DNA of 64,000 bases from Allodiplogaster sudhausi (Eukaryota; Nematoda; Chromadorea; Rhabditida; Diplogasteridae). Below, piece after piece: positions 1-12,363 of this stretch. The notes under the pieces are model-generated. The model was not told where the DNA came from. It was given only the letters and a program-made list of their open reading frames with translations, and made no database searches. Both the position numbers and the translations under genes were made by a program. The stretch spans positions 8,461,001-8,525,000 of the forward strand of contig CALZFC010000006.1 of NCBI GenBank assembly GCA_945643635.1. Reading direction: 5' to 3'. Positions within the stretch are counted from its first letter, which is position 1; every line of letters begins with the position of its first letter.

Positions 1-3000
1 GGGAGAGGAAACCAAGAGGGTCAAAAGTGCTAGCGGCCTGACTGAGGATGATTCTTTTTGTTACCGTGGTAGGGGGAGTGTTGTACGCTGGTTGGGCCAC
101 GAAGACATCGTCATTGGAATTCCATTTGGTTCCGAGAATTTTTTGTTTTCCGTAATCGCCCTGATCCGAAATGGGAAGGGACCTTTGGAATGCAATATCT
201 TCGGTGGTAATTTCCCTGACATTCATTCCCACTTCACCAAACCATTTCTTCATTTTGGAACACGCCTTTTTCTTATTCATTCCTGAAGCATCCACAATTA
301 GGTTATCCACATACAAATTCCGGTGCAATTGAAGGAGAAGAAATTCATCCGAATCGGGGTGGAAGATTTCTACGGATTTTTCCCAATTAACACCGGCCTG
401 AGTCATTTTTTGCTCGAGATGGTACCGAATTGTAGCGGTTAGGAGGAAAGGGGACTGGGCAGCACCAAATGGAACGCTAGTAAACCTGAACACACGCATG
501 TTTTCCTTAGTGAGGGGCTTTGTAATGTCCTTAATCCAGAGAAATCGAAATAGATCTCTTTGATCTTCCTGAATTCTCACCTGAAGGAAGGCAGCCTGAA
601 TGTCACCCATAAGCAAAGATGTGGCAAGTCGGATACGAATGAGGAGAGAGGGGATTTGTTGGATGTTTGCATCTCCTGGGGGCATCAGGGCATTCAGGGA
701 GACTCCAGATTTTTCATTAGCTGATGCATCAAAGACGACTCGAATTGGTTTCTTGGGCTTTCCGGGACGGAGGACTCCATGGTGGGGCATGTAACAAGAA
801 ACCGTATTAGGGGAATCCTGAATAGAAGTGACATCCTCAATTTGGCCTTCCTTAAGGTGCTCCGAAATAACATCATTGTAATGGGCAATCATATCATTCC
901 TAGAAAGGCCTTTCAGAACTCCCTTAAGTCTCACCCAAGCCATATTGAAATTTCCGCTCAGGTTTTTGAGTGACTCCGGAAAGAAATACCTGACATAATA
1001 ACGACCATCCCTGAATTCCACATTTTTCTTGAAAAAGTCTTGAACATCCTGATTTTGTTTGATTCGCTGAATTTTTTCGGGACGCATTTCATCTCCTCTT
1101 CCCGCCTCATCTAATTCAAAGAAGGAGTTGACGCGGGAATTGAATTCCTTAGATTCCATGTGAAGGAGGGAGATTGCATTTTCTGATGGATCTGATTTTT
1201 CCCGACGATAGCCAACCGGAAGGGGACCAAAAATTGTGGGAAGGATGACCATGGAACTGGGGAGCATCTCAATTGTTTGACCTGGGGAGAGGATGAAGGG
1301 AATGTAGTCTAGTCCTACGAGTATGTCTGGCGGCGCCCTGTCCGCCAGGCTTCCCTCATCGAAGATTGTACAACCCCTGCGGCGGAGCTCCGCCGCATCT
1401 GATGGGTCCAGAGTACCAGGGGAAATCGAAGAGGAAATCTTAGTATGGAAGACCATGGCATTCATGTCGATATTGGGTCCGGAGGGGGGCTTTAGAGTGA
1501 CTGAGACAACTTCATGTTTTTTCTTTCCATCCGTTTTTCCACCTAAACCGAGAATGGTGGTTTCCTGAGTGTATAAGGGGCGGAGGCGGGCACGTTTGGC
1601 GAAATCAGGGGACACTAGAGTTTTATTGGAGCCTGAATCGATCATAATTAGTGCCGGAACTTGAGAGCCCTTGTCATCCACAACAATACCGTGCGCAGTC
1701 AAATGACAGGTAAGAGAAGGGAAAGGGAGGGTGGCAGCAGTGATGACACTTTCTTCTACCTTTTCCTTATCTTCCTGAGAGTGTGAATTGAATTCCGCAA
1801 GGGAGGTGAGAGTGTGCTTGTGGCATAATTCGCACTCCTTTTCAACCGGAGAGGAAGGCCGGAGGGAATTGGGGGGCTTGTGGGGTTTGTACTCTCGCTG
1901 GTTTCCCCGCTGTCTTTCAGCTGAATGGAGGATATCACATTGCTCGGGGGGATCACCGAAATCTTCTTCCGATTCTGATTCGCCCTCATAGTCCTGATCA
2001 TTTCCGCAATTGACAGTGTATTTTTGGAATTCGGGTTTTCCTGGATTATTCCTATCTTGACGGGGCCTGAATTTTCCAAAATTGCGATTTGCATTCGAAG
2101 GTTGGAATCGGGACTTATTAAAATGAGGGGAGGTAAAGGGGACATCCTGATTTTGCTTCGAATTGTTCCTCAAAGATAATTCGCTAAATTCCCGCACCCT
2201 GAGATTTTCTTCAATGGTATCATAGATGAGGTCGAGTGTTTGTTTCTTCCCGAAAAGGATGGAAAAGACATGTTTTCGGGTGGAGATAGGGAACTTTTCA
2301 ATGATTTGTTGATGGAGCACCAAATTTTCGTCGACCGGAGTGAATCCCTTAAGCTTATTCGTGATTTGCCTAATCAAATATAACTGATCGAATTGAACCC
2401 TGGTTACATCCTGACAGAGGGACACCTGAGAAAGTTGTTGCATGAGAAGGCTAGCATGAGCTTCAGTGTTGCCGTATCGCCTAATCAATTCACTACGTGC
2501 ACGTTCATAATTATCTCCAGAGGTGGGAATTTGCGAGATGAAAGACTTTGCCGAATCAGAGAGACATTCCTTAAGATACCGAAACTTTTGGAAGGGTGAC
2601 AGGGATGGATCATAGTCAATAGCCTCATCAAATTCTTCCAGAAATGTGTGGAAAATGGTGAGGTTGTCTCCTGAAAATTTGGGTAATTTTAGAGGGGGCA
2701 AAGTATGTTGACGCTGATGTGAAAGGGCTTGAGCCAGAGTACTAAGGATTCCTAATTCCTGACTCGGAGCATTGGCTGAATGATTCTGCTCCTGAAAATT
2801 ATGATTCGAATTTGGAATGTGAGGGGCAGTGTTCGGGTTACGGTAAGATGGGTCAGGAATACGGTAGGGTGGGTCCTGGGTACGGTGAGAGGGATCATGA
2901 GTACTGTAAGGGGGGCCCTGAACACCATAAGACATCTCCTGATTACGGTAGAATGAATCAGGAGTACGGTAGGATGGTGCCTGAAACTGAGAAGCATTGG

Positions 3001-4039
3001 TATTCCTATAATCCCCAAAATTGGTATGATTGGGTGGGGTGTATGTGGGGTAGATCGGTGGTTTGGCACCAGAAGAATCATCATTCCTGAAATCCCCGGA
3101 TATTGGCTGGCATGGTGGGGGAGGAGGAATGAAAAGAAGGGTAGGCGACTCACGCCTATCTCCAGCCGGAAAGTAGGAAGGAGGGCGGTGAGAGTTGACA
3201 TGTGTCATTGCCTGAAGAAGGAGCGGGTGGAGGGCCTTAAGATATTGATTTGCTGAGTCAGCAATACGAGCCAGATTTCCAGAAATATTATCAAAGGAAT
3301 GGCGAGACGGGTCCCTGATTTCCCACTCTTCTAAAAGAGCAAGAGCATCGACAGGGACAGTAGAATGTTTTCGAGCAGCAGTGAGATAGTTGTTTCGCTT
3401 TTCGAAATAACACAACGAATAGGACTGGGCATCAGAAATAAAGTCTTCGAGGGCCTGAATTTGATTCGAAATTTCCTGATGACTATTTAGCTGAGTCCAT
3501 GAGTTCCTGAGATCAGAGAAATGATTTAAGCAGGACAGAAGGAAGCTGTTAATTTCAGCAACATATGCGGCGAAAGAATCAAATTCAGATTGGAAATCGA
3601 AAAAAATTTTGGCTTCCTGAGGATTCGGAGTGGTGCCGGAAGGGTCATGGTCTGTTCGGGAAGGACCATTTCCCTGAGAAGCAACCGTGGGTGAGGAGGA
3701 ATTCTCTTTCAACGGGTCAAAGAAGGAAATGAGAGCGGCATCCTGATTGCTGGTTTTGGACGCGCCTGACTTTGCCGTGAATGATGGCGCTAGAGTGGAA
3801 AGCGGTGAAAGGGCAGTAGAAGGAAGAGAAACTGGCACCGTGGGGTTTCCCTGAATATTTCGTGGGGCCACGGGATGAGAAGAAGAGGGGCTGAACCTTG
3901 CAACAGGAATCGGGTTCGCCCTGAGTCCATATCTGGAAAGGGTTGATCGGTTCTGAACAATTGGAATGCGCGTGGTAGAATGCATATTTGAGCCCGGATT
4001 GGGTGTAATACCTGGATTTGGAACAGGGGGACGCACCAT
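1..4039 (-). mobile_element. BEL/Pao retrotransposon gag-pol polyprotein, partial (runs off left edge)
   Basis: A single minus-strand frame is open from an ATG at 4039-4037 to position 1, about 1346 codons with no stop in the stretches translated, so only the C-terminal end (rest of RT, RNase H, integrase) is missing. An in-frame TAA lies about 10 codons upstream of the ATG. The N-terminal gag part is Pro/Ser/Asn-rich and has a degenerate YR..DP repeat around residues 355-405. A Cys-rich CELCHKH stretch lies near residue 735. An aspartic protease follows near residue 800 (LIMIDSGSNKTLV). Reverse transcriptase starts near residue 1100 (VVFDASANEKSG), with FRFTSVPFGAAQSPF and the active-site box YVDNL near residue 1242. 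The YVDN box and the order gag-protease-RT in one frame are typical of BEL/Pao elements. No frameshift or premature stop is visible, so this may be a young copy; activity cannot be judged without the rest. Confidence 0.93.
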
Positions 4040-4816
4040 ATCAGAATTTTGCAGGATAAATATTCCTTAATTCAAGGAGCGGCCGGAGCAACAAGGGCTA
4101 GGAAATGACCGGAAGGGTGGGAGAGATCGGCGGAATAAATGATGGCAACAAATGGAGTCTTTGCTCACAGGCACATTCAATTTCCCCTTCTCAAGGCCAC
4201 AATGCTTCCCTTAAATCCCAAATGCCAACAAGTCCTCCGAACTATATTTTCCTGAATTCCTGATTGAAATGGATCCCTGAACGCCTACAAGAATTACTTG
4301 TCCTTTCAAGGATCGAATAAGAACGACTTGTTTATCAATAAATGATAAATACCTGAGACATGAGTCCGCGGATAATTGAGAGTAGAAAGGCCAGGATCTT
4401 GTCTAGTCAACAACGACGAAGAAGATGGCAGAAGCGAGAAGTGGGAGTCGAGGAAGCAACACCAAAGGGGGAGCAGCTACTCGGAGTCACCGCACTACAG
4501 CTCGTAAGCTCACAACAATAAAAATAGGAGAAGCACAAAAAGAAGAGAAGCTAGAAGCTTCCAGAACATAACCAAAGCTACAGTAATAGATGGAATTAGG
4601 AGCGTACTAAATAAAGATTGAGTACTTCATTGGGTCATATTAATGATTAATCTTCCAAAAGGCAAATATTTGCTGAAAATATTTGACACAATCGTAAGAT
4701 AATGCAAACGTGAAAAAAGATTGCTCTGTCGGTGTGCTAGTCGCGCGAACAGCAAGGATTGACTGAGCAAGGGGGACTAGCTTGGGCGGGCTATGTATCC
4801 GATTTATTCTGCCACA
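4040..4816 (-). repeat. Probable 5' non-coding region and LTR of the BEL/Pao element (boundaries not fixed)
   Basis: This stretch lies directly upstream of the gag start and has no gene. The TCAGG pentamer enriched in the coding part continues here (four copies between 4250 and 4360) and then stops, which suggests that internal non-coding sequence gives way to LTR near 4.35 kb. On the minus strand a TGTGGCAGAATAAATC sequence beginning at about 4816 could be the LTR start. Only one LTR would be in the window, so the edges cannot be proved. Confidence 0.4.
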
Positions 4817-4859
4817 TGTCGAATGAGTCACTGTTGCTTGGGCGAGTTACTGGAGCATG

Positions 4860-5731
4860 AAACTCAATTTTTCATGCCTTAAGCTATACCGAGTCGGTCT
4901 ATGTCCTTCATGCGAACACTTCTGCAAAGTAAAAAGACACAAAAGTACAGCATTAGCGCGAAATTTGCATACAAAAAATGTGCCTGTATCAGGGAAATTT
5001 TTGGTGCGATACGGTATATTTCTGTTCTATGCATATTATCCAGAAAATTAACTCCAGGATATTCACCACCGGCAAGTAGGCGGGAAAATATATTTTTTAA
5101 TATCTTCCCTTGCAATGTCAAAATAAATGTCCTTTTTTCTCTGTTCGTTTGTCATTCTGCGCAGATTGCCGAAGAAATATCGAAGTATCGAAACAAAAAT
5201 TTCACGTTCAAAATTTTTCTAAAAGTTTTTACGAGTCCGTCTGCACTGTTTTTCAGTAGAAATTTTATAATAAAAGAGAAGAGCATTACAGTATCTCGGC
5301 AGTTTCTTACAGGTTTTTCCAGGCAGGAGTTTTGGGTGTTCATGCTCCTTTAAATAGAATTCATTAGGCAAAGTCCTCTCTTGTTTATCTGTCTCTTCCA
5401 TCAGAAGCGCATCAGATTTGGCTACTGAGCGACGGTAGGAGAGCATGCTGACGACATCTTCCTTGCAGTCTACATTTAAATGCTAAAGTGATTGGGTGAC
5501 TGTACAGTTAAGTTACCCGAGGACGCTAGCATTTCGCAGGAGCAATTCTTTGAAAGATGCACCCTGTTGTGCAAGGCTACTCTTGATATGTGTAATAATT
5601 TTAAAAGAAACTAATTGGCTTTATTCGTTTGTATACAGTTTACTACATAGTGATAAAGGTATTCAATAAAGCTTCCAATGCGGTAAAATCCTAATTGTAA
5701 GTGGAGGAAAAGTAAACAAAAACAGTCTTCA
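4860..5731. other. Intergenic, no gene recognised
   Basis: AT-rich spacer between the retrotransposon and the first neuropeptide gene. The overlapping short frames on both strands have no splice structure or recognisable protein character. Confidence 0.6.
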
Positions 5732-5766
5732 ATCTCGTTGAAAATACATTTCAACAGTAACGAGAT
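5732..5766 (-). promoter_or_regulatory. 3' UTR stem-loop of flp copy 1
   Basis: The arms ATCTC-GTTGAAA and TTTCAAC-GAGAT pair around a short loop, with a six-base bulge on one side. The hairpin lies about 14 bases after the stop codon. The same structure stands in the same place after the second paralog (13610-13644) although surrounding bases differ, so it has been kept since the duplication. A role in 3' end formation or mRNA stability is inference. Confidence 0.5.
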
Positions 5767-5779
5767 GAGCTCTGCGCCT

Positions 5780-6771
5780 TTAGTTGACAGAATCAACTGA
5801 ACGCTTGCCAAAACGGATGAACTTCGCTCCCCTAGCGTTCGGATGAACTTAATAAATTAAGTGCAAATTTACCTTGTTAACAGTTTATATTTATCCTACC
5901 TTTTTTGCCATCGCTCTCTTCGGTCTCGCGCTTGCCAAAACGCAGGAAGTTCGGTCCATTTTCCAGATCAATGGCATCTTTGTTGTCGGCCTCACGCTTT
6001 CCGAAAGGCATGAAGTCCCTTCCGTAGTCCATGGTGGTACCCTCGTTGTCGGCCTCACGCTTTCCGAAAGGCATGAAGTCCCTTCCGTAGTCCATGGTGG
6101 TACCCTCGTTGCCGGCCTCTCGCTTTCCAAAAGGCATGAAGTCCCTTCCGTAGTCCATGGTGGTACTCTCATTGCCGGCCTCTCGTTTTCCAAAAGGCAT
6201 GAAGTCCCTTCCGTAGTCCATGGTGGTACCCTCGTTGCCGGCCTCACGTTTTCCGAAAGGCATGAAGTCCCTTCCGTAGTCCATGGTGGTACCTTCGTTG
6301 TCGGCCTCACGCTTTCCGAAAGGCATGAAGTCCCTTCCGTAGTCCATGGTGGTACCCTCGTTGCCGGCCTCTCGCTTTCCAAAAGGCATGAAGTCCCTTC
6401 CGTAGTCCATGGTGGTACCCTCGTTGCCGGCCTCACGCTTGCCAAAACGTATGAAGTTCGCTTCCCACTTGCTCGGATCAACTTGAAATTAATCCAAATT
6501 TAGTACAAATTTAACTTGTTTACGGCTTACAATTTTAGGTTACCCTACCTTTGTTTCCATCCTTCTCTTCGGCCTCACGCTTGCCAAAACGGATGTGCGG
6601 TTGAAGCGGTTGAACTGATAAATTTAATAAAAAATTTAATTGGTTAACTTCTTTAACTTACTATAACTTTAGAATTCTGTTACCTTTCTTTCCATCGTTG
6701 CTGTCATCCGCCAATACGATGGTAGCTATGAAAAGCGCGGAAATAGCAGCCAGTAGAAGTGAACGAAACAT
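5780..6771 (-). CDS. flp-5: FMRFamide-like neuropeptide precursor, flp-5-type, copy 1 (4 exons)
   Basis: Model: complement of 5780-5847, 5900-6481, 6549-6614 and 6684-6771, with all introns in phase 1; 267 residues. Exon 1 is a secretion signal (MFRSLLLAAISALF...LA) followed by DDSNDGKK. Peptides ending in Gly and a dibasic site follow: QPLQPHIRFGKR, a peptide ending in WEANFIRFGKR, seven tandem copies of MDYGRDFMPFGKR joined by EA(G/D)NEGTT spacers, ENGPNFLRFGKR, and finally HPNARGAKFIRFGKR before SVDSVN and the stop. The Gly would become the C-terminal amide after cleavage at KR. GAKFIRF-amide is a known product of C. elegans flp-5, which is the basis for the name. The FMPF peptide, not FxRF, is the most abundant predicted product. 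Other frames through this repeat are shadows. Confidence 0.92.
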
Positions 6772-6866
6772 CGTGGATGGCAATGCGAGTGTGCTTGGCA
6801 TGGCTTTCTGCCGTCATTTTAAGCAGATCCTTCCAGTCACATTCTCTGCATGCTTAGCTGCCTGGC
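6772..6866 (-). promoter_or_regulatory. Upstream region shared with flp copy 2
   Basis: Bases just 5' of the start codon, including a long stretch around 6784-6855, are almost identical to 16298-16382 upstream of the second copy. Further out only islands match (around 6980-7060 against 16520-16590). Shared 5' UTR and core promoter from the gene duplication is the likely explanation. Confidence 0.6.
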
Positions 6867-7069
6867 TCAAGGACTTCAGGAAATTCCATCGCCTATTTTG
6901 CGAAACAACAAGATATTTTTTGGATTTATTTTTGCATTGAAGAGGCAGAGCTTTCGATTAGCGTGAACAATATTGTTTGTCGTATACCTTATCGTTCGGT
7001 TAAAAAAAAATCCTCTCGATTCTCGTTTATATTTAATCAGGCAGGCGGACCACGAGGAAGACAATTCTA

Positions 7070-8680
7070 GGATTGATTTTCAGATAAATGTTTCTATCGA
7101 GCGCAAATTTATTGTAATGATATTTGATATACTTCCCAAATGCAAAGCCGCTGTCAGTTAGCAACAACCATTTACATTCAAAATTCCTATTTATTATTAC
7201 TGCAAAGATAGTTCTATAGTAGACCGAACCAGTATTTGCATTCCAAAAATATCAGCGTTCCAGTGCGTGGAGAAGGGGTTCGAAAGAATGACGCACAATG
7301 TTTCGCTGCAATTCCCAGAAGTAGGATCTCTTGAAGAGGATGGTGGCAGAATGGAAAAGAGAATGGAATTTGCAAATTTATTTACTACAATAACTTCGAT
7401 GTTACCGTCCTTGTACTTCTTTCAAACGAACATAAAAAAAATATGTCGTCTTTGTTGGCATCGTTCTTGCTTAGCCGAAAAATGTATATTTCTTCATTTA
7501 ATTGCATGAAATCATAGGATTGATTCTGCCTGACTAAAAAGAAATAAAATTTCCTTGAAATATTCTTGGACCAAAGCCCATCGATTCTGCTGTTGGAAAA
7601 AAGTGGGGCATGTTGTGTCTCTCATCCTAAAACTCGCGATCTTGTCGCATAGCTGTCCTATTTGTCTAAACGTTTCTAGCAATTGCTGAATGGATTGCCT
7701 CCAATCTTAAGAGCAATTAATATATCACACTTCAAAAATTTTGATAACGCATCATGTTTTTCATAATATCCTCTTACAGCATGTTTTCATTTAAAAAAGA
7801 TTTGTTTGCATCTTTTCTTTCACTCCTTTTTCATCTAGGGTGAATTATGAAAATAGACGAACCAGTTGTTGTCGCAAAAAGGATTAGGTCTGAAGCAGAC
7901 TTTCATTGTAGGGAGAAATATCTATGTTGACGAATGCATTGAATTTACACATTTCAGGAAAAGTGGTTTTGGCACATCTGATCTGACTTCGAAGCATCTC
8001 TTTTGAGCGGAGCGTCGACAGTAAGCTTGAGAGATACAGAGAAAAGGGTGAGATGAGAAGAGAGGATCGCAATGCAGATAAATATACAAACAACATGGTC
8101 CTTCGACCATACATTTTAAATGGTTTTAATATTAGATAACCACAAAGACTAATGGTGGAGGAGTGTGTAACCGTATCCGCTTCTAAATGTGTTACACAAC
8201 TGTCCAGTAATTCGTCTATGAATGCCTTGCTAAATCCTTATCAGTTATTTGTAAAGAGGGGGTGCAAGCACGTTTATTTTAAAGGACGCCCTTTCTAAGT
8301 GCAGGCGAACTTATCCCTTTCCTGTTCTCATTTTGAACAATGCCAATCTCTCGAAACCCTCCCCCACCCCTTCGCTTCTTCTCATTTTACTCTTCATGCC
8401 CACAAAACCAATTCACCCAATTTTATTAATATCACAATATCCAACCAATAAAGGTCGAATGATTGCAAAAAATCAATTCTGTTAAAGCCATATTCTGCAG
8501 AATATTTTACGAGAAAAAGGAGGCGTGTAGTAAGGTCGCTCATTCATCGAAATAATCATTTTCAAGAATTATTATGTTGTCCTTCGTCCATATCAAGCGT
8601 TTCGGATATCCCTTAATTGTTTCTCTGTTCTGCAGCTCGCCGTAATAATAAAAGCTTATTTTCATAATAACTGTCTTTAG
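7070..8680. other. Intergenic, no gene recognised
   Basis: About 1.6 kb of AT-rich DNA. Short frames on both strands lack splice sites in register. A first exon of the downstream Clc-like gene may lie near 8574-8641 (an ATG and a GTAATA donor), but its phase does not fit. Confidence 0.5.
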
Positions 8681-9853
8681 ATAAAATGTACCATTTCTTT
8701 AGCAATCTGTCCCTTCCTAACGAACTTCGTTTACGGCATCATCAGCTTTGTCATTCTCGTTTTTGCACTGACGTCCATGTTCACGAAAGGTCCACATTTT
8801 ATCTTATGTAATGAGGAAAATAAGAACAGCAGGAATGTGCGAATAATTAGTAATCTTTATTCGAAATATTTGTTATTATTAAATTTGCATGCAAAAAGGA
8901 TAACTTAAAAAAAACTAACATGGTTTATGCTGGTCGGAGTTCAGTGACCCACTGAGTCAAACTCGGGAAAATATTTTGTTTGGCGCCTCACCTTTTTCGT
9001 GCCCGTACCGTACGGATGATGTCAACACATTGTTCTGCCCAAGCTTTTTTAATGTTAGTTTTCCAGACTATATAAACTCCAAAATGTTGCTCATATCGTA
9101 ATTGCAATATCTTTTCTCGTTAAAAACTTGATTATGTTTAAACGTGACGATTATATATCACTCTCAGGACCTTCAAGATTGGGAGAAGATTGTATTCCTA
9201 TGCCTCGTCATCGGAACCATCGTTGAAGTTAGTTTGCGGCAATTCAAGGATCTTTGTTTCGAAAGTACTTGATAATCATATCAATTGACAGAATTGAGTG
9301 ATAGAGGAAGATGAAAACTCACTATAACTTTTGCAGGCATTAGCCTTTGTCTGCAACATCCTCTCGGTCTACGCGTTTGGCGGCAAAGGGGTTCAATTAT
9401 CTTTGTTGATAAAATATTTGGAGACAAGTTTAAATCTTATGAGTTGTCTGCAGCAGCAATTTCTACTCCACCTGAGCCTCCTCTCTCTCGTCGTTGCCAT
9501 TCTCTACGCTGTCGCTCTCGGATTCTTTCTCTTGAATCATCAGGATTCTAAAAGTAATCCAAATTTTTCCCAGTGTTTTATTTATTTATGTTTGAGATAC
9601 ATCAATTTCTAACTATGTCCACATTCTAACGTGGAAATTTGACCATTAAGAAAAAGAAGACTTCATGTGTCTCCATCAATTTACAAAACACTCGAACTCT
9701 TCGACGGTGGGTTTCTCTTTCTATCTTCTTTGTGGTGCTCTCGTCCTCGCTATAATCAATGCAGTCGTCCCAGTTGTCACTTCTTGCTTCTCAAGGAGAG
9801 AAATAATTCAAGACCTACCTCCTCCGTGCATGCAAAAAGCGTTCACTGACTAA
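8681..9853 (+). CDS. Clc-like/claudin-like four-pass membrane protein (5' end unresolved)
   Basis: Exons that join in frame are 8681-8778, 8945-9053, 9168-9227, 9337-9390, 9454-9553 and 9660-9853 (stop TAA). The product has TM1 (FVYGIISFVILVFALTS), an extracellular loop with two cysteines (FSCPYRTDDVNTLFCPSF), TM2 (IVFLCLVIGTIVEALAFVC), TM3 (HLSLLSLVVAILYAVALGFF), TM4 (LLCGALVLAIINAVVPVV) and a short cytoplasmic tail ending QKAFTD. This is the layout of nematode Clc-like and claudin-type proteins, which act at cell junctions or with channels; the exact family is inferred from layout. The initiator exon is not identified. The donor at 8778 and the purine-rich acceptor at 9659 are weak, so those edges may shift. 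Confidence 0.65.
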
Positions 9854-10520
9854 CAATAAGCGGGTTCAAGATGTACTTTTACATTACGGTTTATCATTGC
9901 TAGGTTGCAGTGGTATAAACATATTTGAATAATTTAAAAAAAAGAAGTCTTGACACTTTAATGCTGCGATCATCATGAATGTCAGTTCAACTAGGGTGAA
10001 GTTCATTCAATTGTCAAATGACCCAGCCTCCAGAGTAGGCCCCGGCCCTGACCTCCGAGATCGCCCCTGCCTGTTACAGATAAGTTCGAAAAGAGCATAT
10101 GATTCAAGCCGGAACCTTCATCAAACACTTTTGACCCAAGAAAGTCCTCCATGCAAAACTGATAACTGATTAGCCTGTCTGCTATCTGTTTTTGCCATGC
10201 TCAATCTTTGGTTTCGGCTACATAATAGTCACAAGATAGGCTTGATTCCCGGGTTCAGTTTCCTTCTTTCTATTTTTAAGAGAAGGTGCTTGAAAATCGC
10301 CATGGCAGCAATATACATATTATGTACGTACATACATGCATACTTGTAAGGATAAAACATGTTCTGCAGTACATTCATTGTTGCATTCATGGGGGATATG
10401 AAGATCGCCATATGAGGTTTGAGCTGCGCATTTTCAGAGCGTGAAAATGAATATGAATAAAGCCGACAGGCTTGAACGATTTTTTTTCTTGTAGTAACAT
10501 AACTTATCGCGATGAAAATA
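9854..10520. other. Intergenic between convergent genes
   Basis: Holds the 3' ends of the Clc-like gene (plus) and the Str receptor (minus). No further coding signal seen. Confidence 0.5.
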
Positions 10521-12363
10521 TTAGAGAGGGAGAATATCAGTAGATGAAACAGGTAGTTCATTTTTCGTACTGAAGCACTTGAAAATTGGCATGGATGTGA
10601 CCTGGGAACAAAAAAAATACGATGGAAAGAAATAAGAGAAAAGAATTGACCTGATGGCGAAAGACTTTGATGAACCAAATAACGACAAGTGGATCGGTTG
10701 CCGGAAAGATGACGGTTATGCGAATGATAAACTCGCCAATCCGTCCGAGATCAAAACCTGGGTGGTGGGAAGTTTACTAGCGGAAAAAAATAAATTTGAT
10801 TTATTGCATGTCGATAATTCTCAAATAATTCCTGAGTTTTAATGTCAACCTATTCATTTTAGAAACAACACAACGTGAAAAGCGGCTTTTTAAAAGCCGG
10901 ACATAGCGACGAACCTGTGAGGGGCGACAGTAGAATTATTGCAATCGGAATGTAGGTGAAGACGGCTGGAACGAGCGTCTGCATGAGAAAATGGATTCGA
11001 GTTTTCTAGCTACCCCTTTTATGCGTAACTTCAAACATTTTCATTTTTCGAACCCATTCGACTAGTTAGAAGACATATCGAACTTGAAAATCAACACACC
11101 TGAAGGAGAAGCGCATGGAAAAGGTGCTGTTGCAATTCGAAAGTTCGCTTCGACATGACGACGGTGGTGAAGGCGCGACGGATTCGGAAGATGCAGAAGA
11201 TGATCGGAACGCTGGTCGCTTAGATATAAAAGTATACATATTGATAATGCTTTATTATTGATAACATAAAAAGAATAAATGAGCAAGAAATAAGGCATCC
11301 TTCAATAACGAACCAATGACGAGCGCCATGGCACCCAGGCATGCCAGAATTGTCGGCGTGTTCCATTTAAGGTTGGCATTCCCATCGGGCACCTTTAGTG
11401 AATGGTTAATGCTTCTTCTTTTTTTTTGCATCGGCAAACTATGACCACACATGATCATGTCGGCGTCAGCGTACCTTGAATATGCCGGCGAAATACGAGT
11501 GCTGCCTAACATCCAAGTTGTAGAGCTGCAGAAGCGGCAGCTTGGAGCCTAGCTGCAATTTAGAATAAAAATAATATTTTGTAATTTTCAGTGTAATAAT
11601 AGCATGTAAGATACTTGTCACGTGAGCAAGAGAAGTATTGCAGTTCAAAGACAGCAACTATGTACAAACATCGTTCGAATAATCCGTCGGCGAGCAGCAT
11701 GTATTTATGAGCAGTGCGATAAGCGAATTGTACGCAAGGATTACGGCGGCCAGCATTAGACACACATGCCAAACATGCCATCCCTCGAGCCACTCAAGCC
11801 ATGCGGGTCTGCAATTTGGAATGTCCACTTGAAATGATAAGGAAAGATCTTTGTCATATCACATAAAATGCATAGAGCGACGGAAATGTCAGAAAGCACA
11901 CAAATTAGTTGTGTTGAAGAACTCGTTCACCGGCAAATAACATTGTATCGGTAGAGGAAGTGCAGCGCGAGCAGAACGAAGGTCTGGTAGAACAGAAGAA
12001 CAGCCGTCGTACACACTACAATTCCACCAAAGTATGGTAGAAGTGGCGCAAGCTCAGAAAAGAAGATGAAACCGTTGTCGGTGAAGTAAATGACCTGAAG
12101 TAGGCAAAACATGTTAACTTTAGAATTATTAACAAAAAAACTTTTTAATTTCAAATTAACGAAACCGGTCGTAGAATTGCATGATTGAGCGAGAAGATAA
12201 TATTGGAGATGGCAAATGAAAGCAGAAGCAGGCGGTAGTTGCCGATGCTGGCTCTCGCCTGAGGTTGAATGGTCAGGAGCGCCAGAAGGCTGTTCGTGCA
12301 GATGGCCAGAGCTGTAGCAACGACTGTGAGCACTCCAACAGCGTCCTCCATACTACGCCACAT
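10521..12363 (-). CDS. Str-family seven-transmembrane chemoreceptor (9 exons, complete)
   Basis: Model: complement of 10521-10601, 10651-10757, 10915-10978, 11100-11218, 11314-11392, 11475-11552, 11670-11808, 11931-12094 and 12166-12363. Lengths sum to 1029 bp, giving 342 residues, the usual Str size, and every junction keeps phase. Recognisable Str features are IGNYRLLLLSF after TM1, ALHFLYRYNVIC at the end of TM3 (residues about 110-121), FELQQHLFHALLLQ in the third cytoplasmic loop followed by TLVPAVFTYIP (TM6), and IFPATDPLVVIWFIKVFR in TM7. Such receptors usually sit in sensory cilia of chemosensory neurons and bind odorants or other small molecules; the ligand is unknown. It lies between the two flp paralogs. 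No defect is visible. Confidence 0.9.

Noticed and set aside
1756..2145. 129-codon minus-strand frame
   Set aside because: Out of frame with the BEL/Pao gag-pol reading, which has the protease and Cys-rich motifs.
4300..4820. Exact LTR and primer-binding site of the BEL/Pao element
   Set aside because: Only one end is in the window, so no pair exists to define it; given only as a probable region.
5874..6503. Plus-strand 209-codon repeat frame and a second minus-strand frame
   Set aside because: Shadows of the MDYGRDFMPFGKR repeat exon of flp copy 1.
10654..10842. 62-codon plus-strand frame
   Set aside because: Antisense to exon 8 of the Str receptor.
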